From Opitutia bacterium (lineage in GTDB: Bacteria; Verrucomicrobiota; Verrucomicrobiia; Opitutales; UBA953): a stretch of DNA of 33,819 bases. Both the position numbers and the translations under genes were made by a program. This document shows, piece after piece, positions 30,885 to 33,819 of this stretch. The DNA lies in assembly GCA_947460445.1 (NCBI GenBank), contig CANHHS010000002.1:1-33819 (forward strand), written 5' to 3'. The notes beneath the pieces are model-generated. The model made no database searches, was not told the origin of the DNA, and worked only from the letters and a program-made list of their open reading frames with translations. Within the stretch, counting starts at the first letter, position 1. Every line of letters starts with the position of its first letter.

Positions 30885-33422
30885 GTGTCGAGCGATACCC
30901 CCATGCAAAGGCAGTACCGTGAGTTTCGAGATAAACTCCCGCCCGATGCTGTGCTTTTCTTTCGCTTAGGAGATTTTTTCGAAGTCTTTGGTAAAGACGC
31001 TGAAGTCGCTTCACGTATCTTAGGTATAACGCTAACGAAACGGCATGATCAACCCATGGCGGGTATACCGCACCATGCGGCACCAACCTATGTACAAAAA
31101 CTGCTCGCAGCTGGCATCAAGGTGGCGATTTGCGATCAAGTTGAACAACCCGTCGCCGGTAAACTCGTCCGACGTGCGTTGACGCGCATTCTCACGCCCG
31201 GAACTGCCCTCGAGGATTCCCAGCTCGATTCACGAAAGAGCAACTACCTGCTGGCATTGAATTGGGATAAAGCAGGTTGGCATGCGGCGTGGTTAGATGT
31301 TTCCACGGCTGACTTTCGTTTAGCTAGCGATATCACCCCCGATCGACTTTTCCCGCACCTACATGCATTGTCGCCCAGTGAAGTCATCTTGCCTGAAGGC
31401 TTAGAAGTACCCGATGCCCAAAGCGAAATCTTAGGTCAGTTGTTAGCTGGACGTTCCGTTTCTCGTACACCGGGATGGAATTTTGATATCAGTGCAGGTG
31501 CACGTCTCGTTGGACAGACACTCGCAGTTCATAGTCTTGCGGGATTCGGGCTCGAAGAAACCCATCCTGCCCTGGGTGCCGCGGGTGCTGTCTTAGGTTA
31601 TGTCACCGATTCGCTCTGTGACCGACCACGTAACCTGACACGCTTAACGGAAGTTCGCTTGGGACAGTCCGTCCTCCTTGATCCTGCGTCTTCACGTAAC
31701 CTCGAACTCTTCGCCACACAATCCGGACGCCGCGAAGGTTCGTTAATCGAAACACTTGATCGTAGCTTAACGCCCGCCGGCGCGCGCTTGCTAGCCCGTT
31801 GGCTTGCTGAGCCGTCGACGGACCTTGCAGTCATTCGCCAGCGCTCCGATGCCGTAGCGGCTTTCGTGAAGCACCCAGGCAGCTCCGCCCGTATCGGCGA
31901 ATCACTGATGGCAGTGCGCGATATCCCACGCATACTTTCACGCCTACAGAATCGTTTACGCAACCCACGTGAGTTGGGTGGAATTCGAGATACACTGATG
32001 GCTCTACCAGCTATACGTGAAGAACTCCGGGCAACACCCGGTGGGGCTCTCAAGGAACTTTCCGAGCGTGTGCATCTCGAATCCGCTTTAGCTGAACGAC
32101 TCAACGCAGCGCTCGCAGATGAATTGCCGACAGATCTCACCGAAGGTGGCATGTTACGGCAAGGCCTCGATGCCGAGCTTGATCGACTTCGCTCCATGGC
32201 TAGCGATAGCAAAGCATGGATTGCGGACTTTGAGCGTGGCGAACAAGTGCGCACAGGCATCAAGTCGCTGAAAGTACGTTACAATGGAGCTTTCGGATAC
32301 GCCATTGAAGTTACGAAAGCAAATTTAGCCTCCGTACCTGCGGATTACATTCGCAAGCAGACGATGGTAAATGCTGAACGTTATACCACGGAAACACTCC
32401 GCACCAAAGAGCGCGAAGTCTTGCGTGCCGACGAGCAGGCACTTGCCCGTGAGACTGAACTCTTTCACGACCTCGTTGCTGAAGTTTTAAAGCATTCGGA
32501 GACACTTTACATCACGGCCATGGCTTTAGCTGAAGTGGACGTCTTGCGCGGCTGGGCAGAACTTGCGAGAGAAGGTGACTGGTGTCAGCCCGTTGTTGAT
32601 GACTCCGATGTGTTGGAAATTTCAGAAGGTCGACACCCAGTTGTCGAACGTATGTTACGGAATCGGCCTGGAGCAGGCGCCTTTGTTCCTAATGACACCC
32701 GCTTGGCGTCCTCTGGGGAGCAAGTTGCACTCATCACTGGACCCAATATGGCCGGCAAATCGACGTACATACGTCAAGTCGCACTTCTCGCATTGCTTGC
32801 ACAGCTCGGAAGTTTTGTGCCTGCCCGCGCTGCGCGCGTTGGTTTAGTCGACCGAATCTTTTGTCGAGTCGGTGCGAGCGATGAACTTTCGCGTGGGCAT
32901 TCTACGTTCATGGTCGAAATGAGTGAAACATCGAATATCTTAAACAATGCGACTGTACGTTCACTCATCGTGCTGGATGAAATTGGACGTGGTACGAGCA
33001 CTTACGACGGTATCAGTATCGCTTGGGCGGTTGCCGAACACTTACACGGAAAATTAGGTGCTGGTCCGCGTACGCTCTTTGCAACCCACTACCACGAATT
33101 AACGCGTTTAGCAGATACCTTGCCGCGCTTACGTAATTGGACAGTCGCCGTCCGCGAATGGCAGGACGAAATTGTCTTTGTCCGTCGCGTCGTGCCTGGT
33201 TCCGCCGATCGCTCCTATGGAATCCAAGTTGCTCGACTTGCGGGTATGCCACCTTCGGTGGTTGCGCGTGCGCGTGAAATTTTAAGCGGGATGGAAAAAG
33301 GCGGAGGTCTTCCTGCGGCCGCAAGCATGCCAGATGTGACGCCGCCGTTGCCCAAGCCAACAAAAGCAGAAAAGCCTGCGAAGCCTAAGACGACTGAACA
33401 AGGGCAGGCTGAGCTTTTTTAA
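30885..33422 (+). CDS. mutS: DNA mismatch repair protein MutS
   Basis: TPMQRQYREFRDKLPPDAVLFFRLGDFFEVF, ITGPNMAGKSTYIRQVALLALLAQLGSFVPA, LDEIGRGTSTYDGISIAWAVAEHL, FATHYHELTRL. GTG at 30885 (MSSDTPMQRQY) preferred over ORF-track start 30777. Confidence 0.97.
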   Translation: MSSDTPMQRQYREFRDKLPPDAVLFFRLGDFFEVFGKDAEVASRILGITLTKRHDQPMAGIPHHAAPTYVQKLLAAGIKVAICDQVEQPVAGKLVRRALTRILTPGTALEDSQLDSRKSNYLLALNWDKAGWHAAWLDVSTADFRLASDITPDRLFPHLHALSPSEVILPEGLEVPDAQSEILGQLLAGRSVSRTPGWNFDISAGARLVGQTLAVHSLAGFGLEETHPALGAAGAVLGYVTDSLCDRPRNLTRLTEVRLGQSVLLDPASSRNLELFATQSGRREGSLIETLDRSLTPAGARLLARWLAEPSTDLAVIRQRSDAVAAFVKHPGSSARIGESLMAVRDIPRILSRLQNRLRNPRELGGIRDTLMALPAIREELRATPGGALKELSERVHLESALAERLNAALADELPTDLTEGGMLRQGLDAELDRLRSMASDSKAWIADFERGEQVRTGIKSLKVRYNGAFGYAIEVTKANLASVPADYIRKQTMVNAERYTTETLRTKEREVLRADEQALARETELFHDLVAEVLKHSETLYITAMALAEVDVLRGWAELAREGDWCQPVVDDSDVLEISEGRHPVVERMLRNRPGAGAFVPNDTRLASSGEQVALITGPNMAGKSTYIRQVALLALLAQLGSFVPARAARVGLVDRIFCRVGASDELSRGHSTFMVEMSETSNILNNATVRSLIVLDEIGRGTSTYDGISIAWAVAEHLHGKLGAGPRTLFATHYHELTRLADTLPRLRNWTVAVREWQDEIVFVRRVVPGSADRSYGIQVARLAGMPPSVVARAREILSGMEKGGGLPAAASMPDVTPPLPKPTKAEKPAKPKTTEQGQAELF

Positions 33423-33819
33423 TCAAAGCCGCTCGTTCCAGGCTTTCGAAGAGAATTTCTCTGCTGCTAGAGCGGTTACTTCTTTCGGGTATGCGGGCGT
33501 CTTTACTGCTTCAATCTTTGTCCCTAAAGCTTCGGATAGTGCCCTTGTAAAATCTTTCTGGAGTTCGTGGCTTTGAAAATTGGTTAAGTAGGGCTTCCAG
33601 AGGTAGCCTTGAAGTAAGAGGCCATCGCGGGTTCGCTTTTGGGCAGCACCGGCTACTTTCTTTCCGTCGATGGTTCGAACCAGGTCATATGGCTCTGAAC
33701 GATTAGCGCAGACATCAGGCGTTTGAAATGTCCGTGGTCCGCTGGGTGAGGGCACCATCGCCACAGATTGTCCTTGGGCGCGTAGCGACTGATCCAAGGC
33801 GCGTAAGACTACTCCGTAA
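33423..33819 (-). CDS. Lipoate-protein-ligase-like (BPL/LPL domain) protein, 5' end truncated by window edge
   Basis: CANRSEPYDLVRTIDGKKVAGAAQKRTRDGLLLQGYL motif typical of LplA/lipoyl transferase families. Frame stays open from the TTG at 33797 to the window end (upstream codons YGVVLRA). Confidence 0.75.
   Translation of the reverse strand, partial: YGVVLRALDQSLRAQGQSVAMVPSPSGPRTFQTPDVCANRSEPYDLVRTIDGKKVAGAAQKRTRDGLLLQGYLWKPYLTNFQSHELQKDFTRALSEALGTKIEAVKTPAYPKEVTALAAEKFSSKAWNERL

Noticed and set aside
31598-32263. 221-aa minus-strand ORF inside mutS
   Set aside because: Ser/Arg-rich antisense shadow of a strongly supported mutS frame; no recognisable domain.

Overview
The 33.8 kb window is dense and mostly housekeeping, with a gene style typical of a Gram-negative, Verrucomicrobiota-like bacterium. 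The taxonomy is inferred from gene content only. About 27 protein-coding genes can be supported. They include an OM barrel protein, redoxin, cysE, a GAF histidine kinase, DedA, glnD, msrA, rarA, a dus-family gene, dnaA, a sulfatase/GH2 beta-mannosidase/cutC operon, thiC behind a TPP riboswitch, and a methyltransferase. Further genes are an SGNH hydrolase, a low-complexity exported protein, ksgA, trpC, mazG, a YgjP-like metalloprotease, a Nudix hydrolase, an acyltransferase, a TorF-like porin and glgA. The right end holds an exosortase, two Opp/Dpp-type ABC ATPases, mutS and an edge-truncated lipoate ligase-like gene. I saw no rRNA, tRNA, CRISPR array, transposase or phage module. Points worth a second look: (i) DnaA domain IV differs at two positions equivalent to base-contacting residues of E. 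coli DnaA (P423->V, T435->G), with a cluster of degenerate DnaA-box-like sites upstream; (ii) a cutC - exported beta-mannosidase - exported sulfatase operon; (iii) a compact oppD-oppF-exosortase-glgA operon without permease genes; (iv) a two-state organisation of convergent gene ends; (v) several start codons in the supplied ORF track that should be moved, notably thiC, whose called start lies inside the riboswitch. I do not see a clear-cut novel defence or mobile system.
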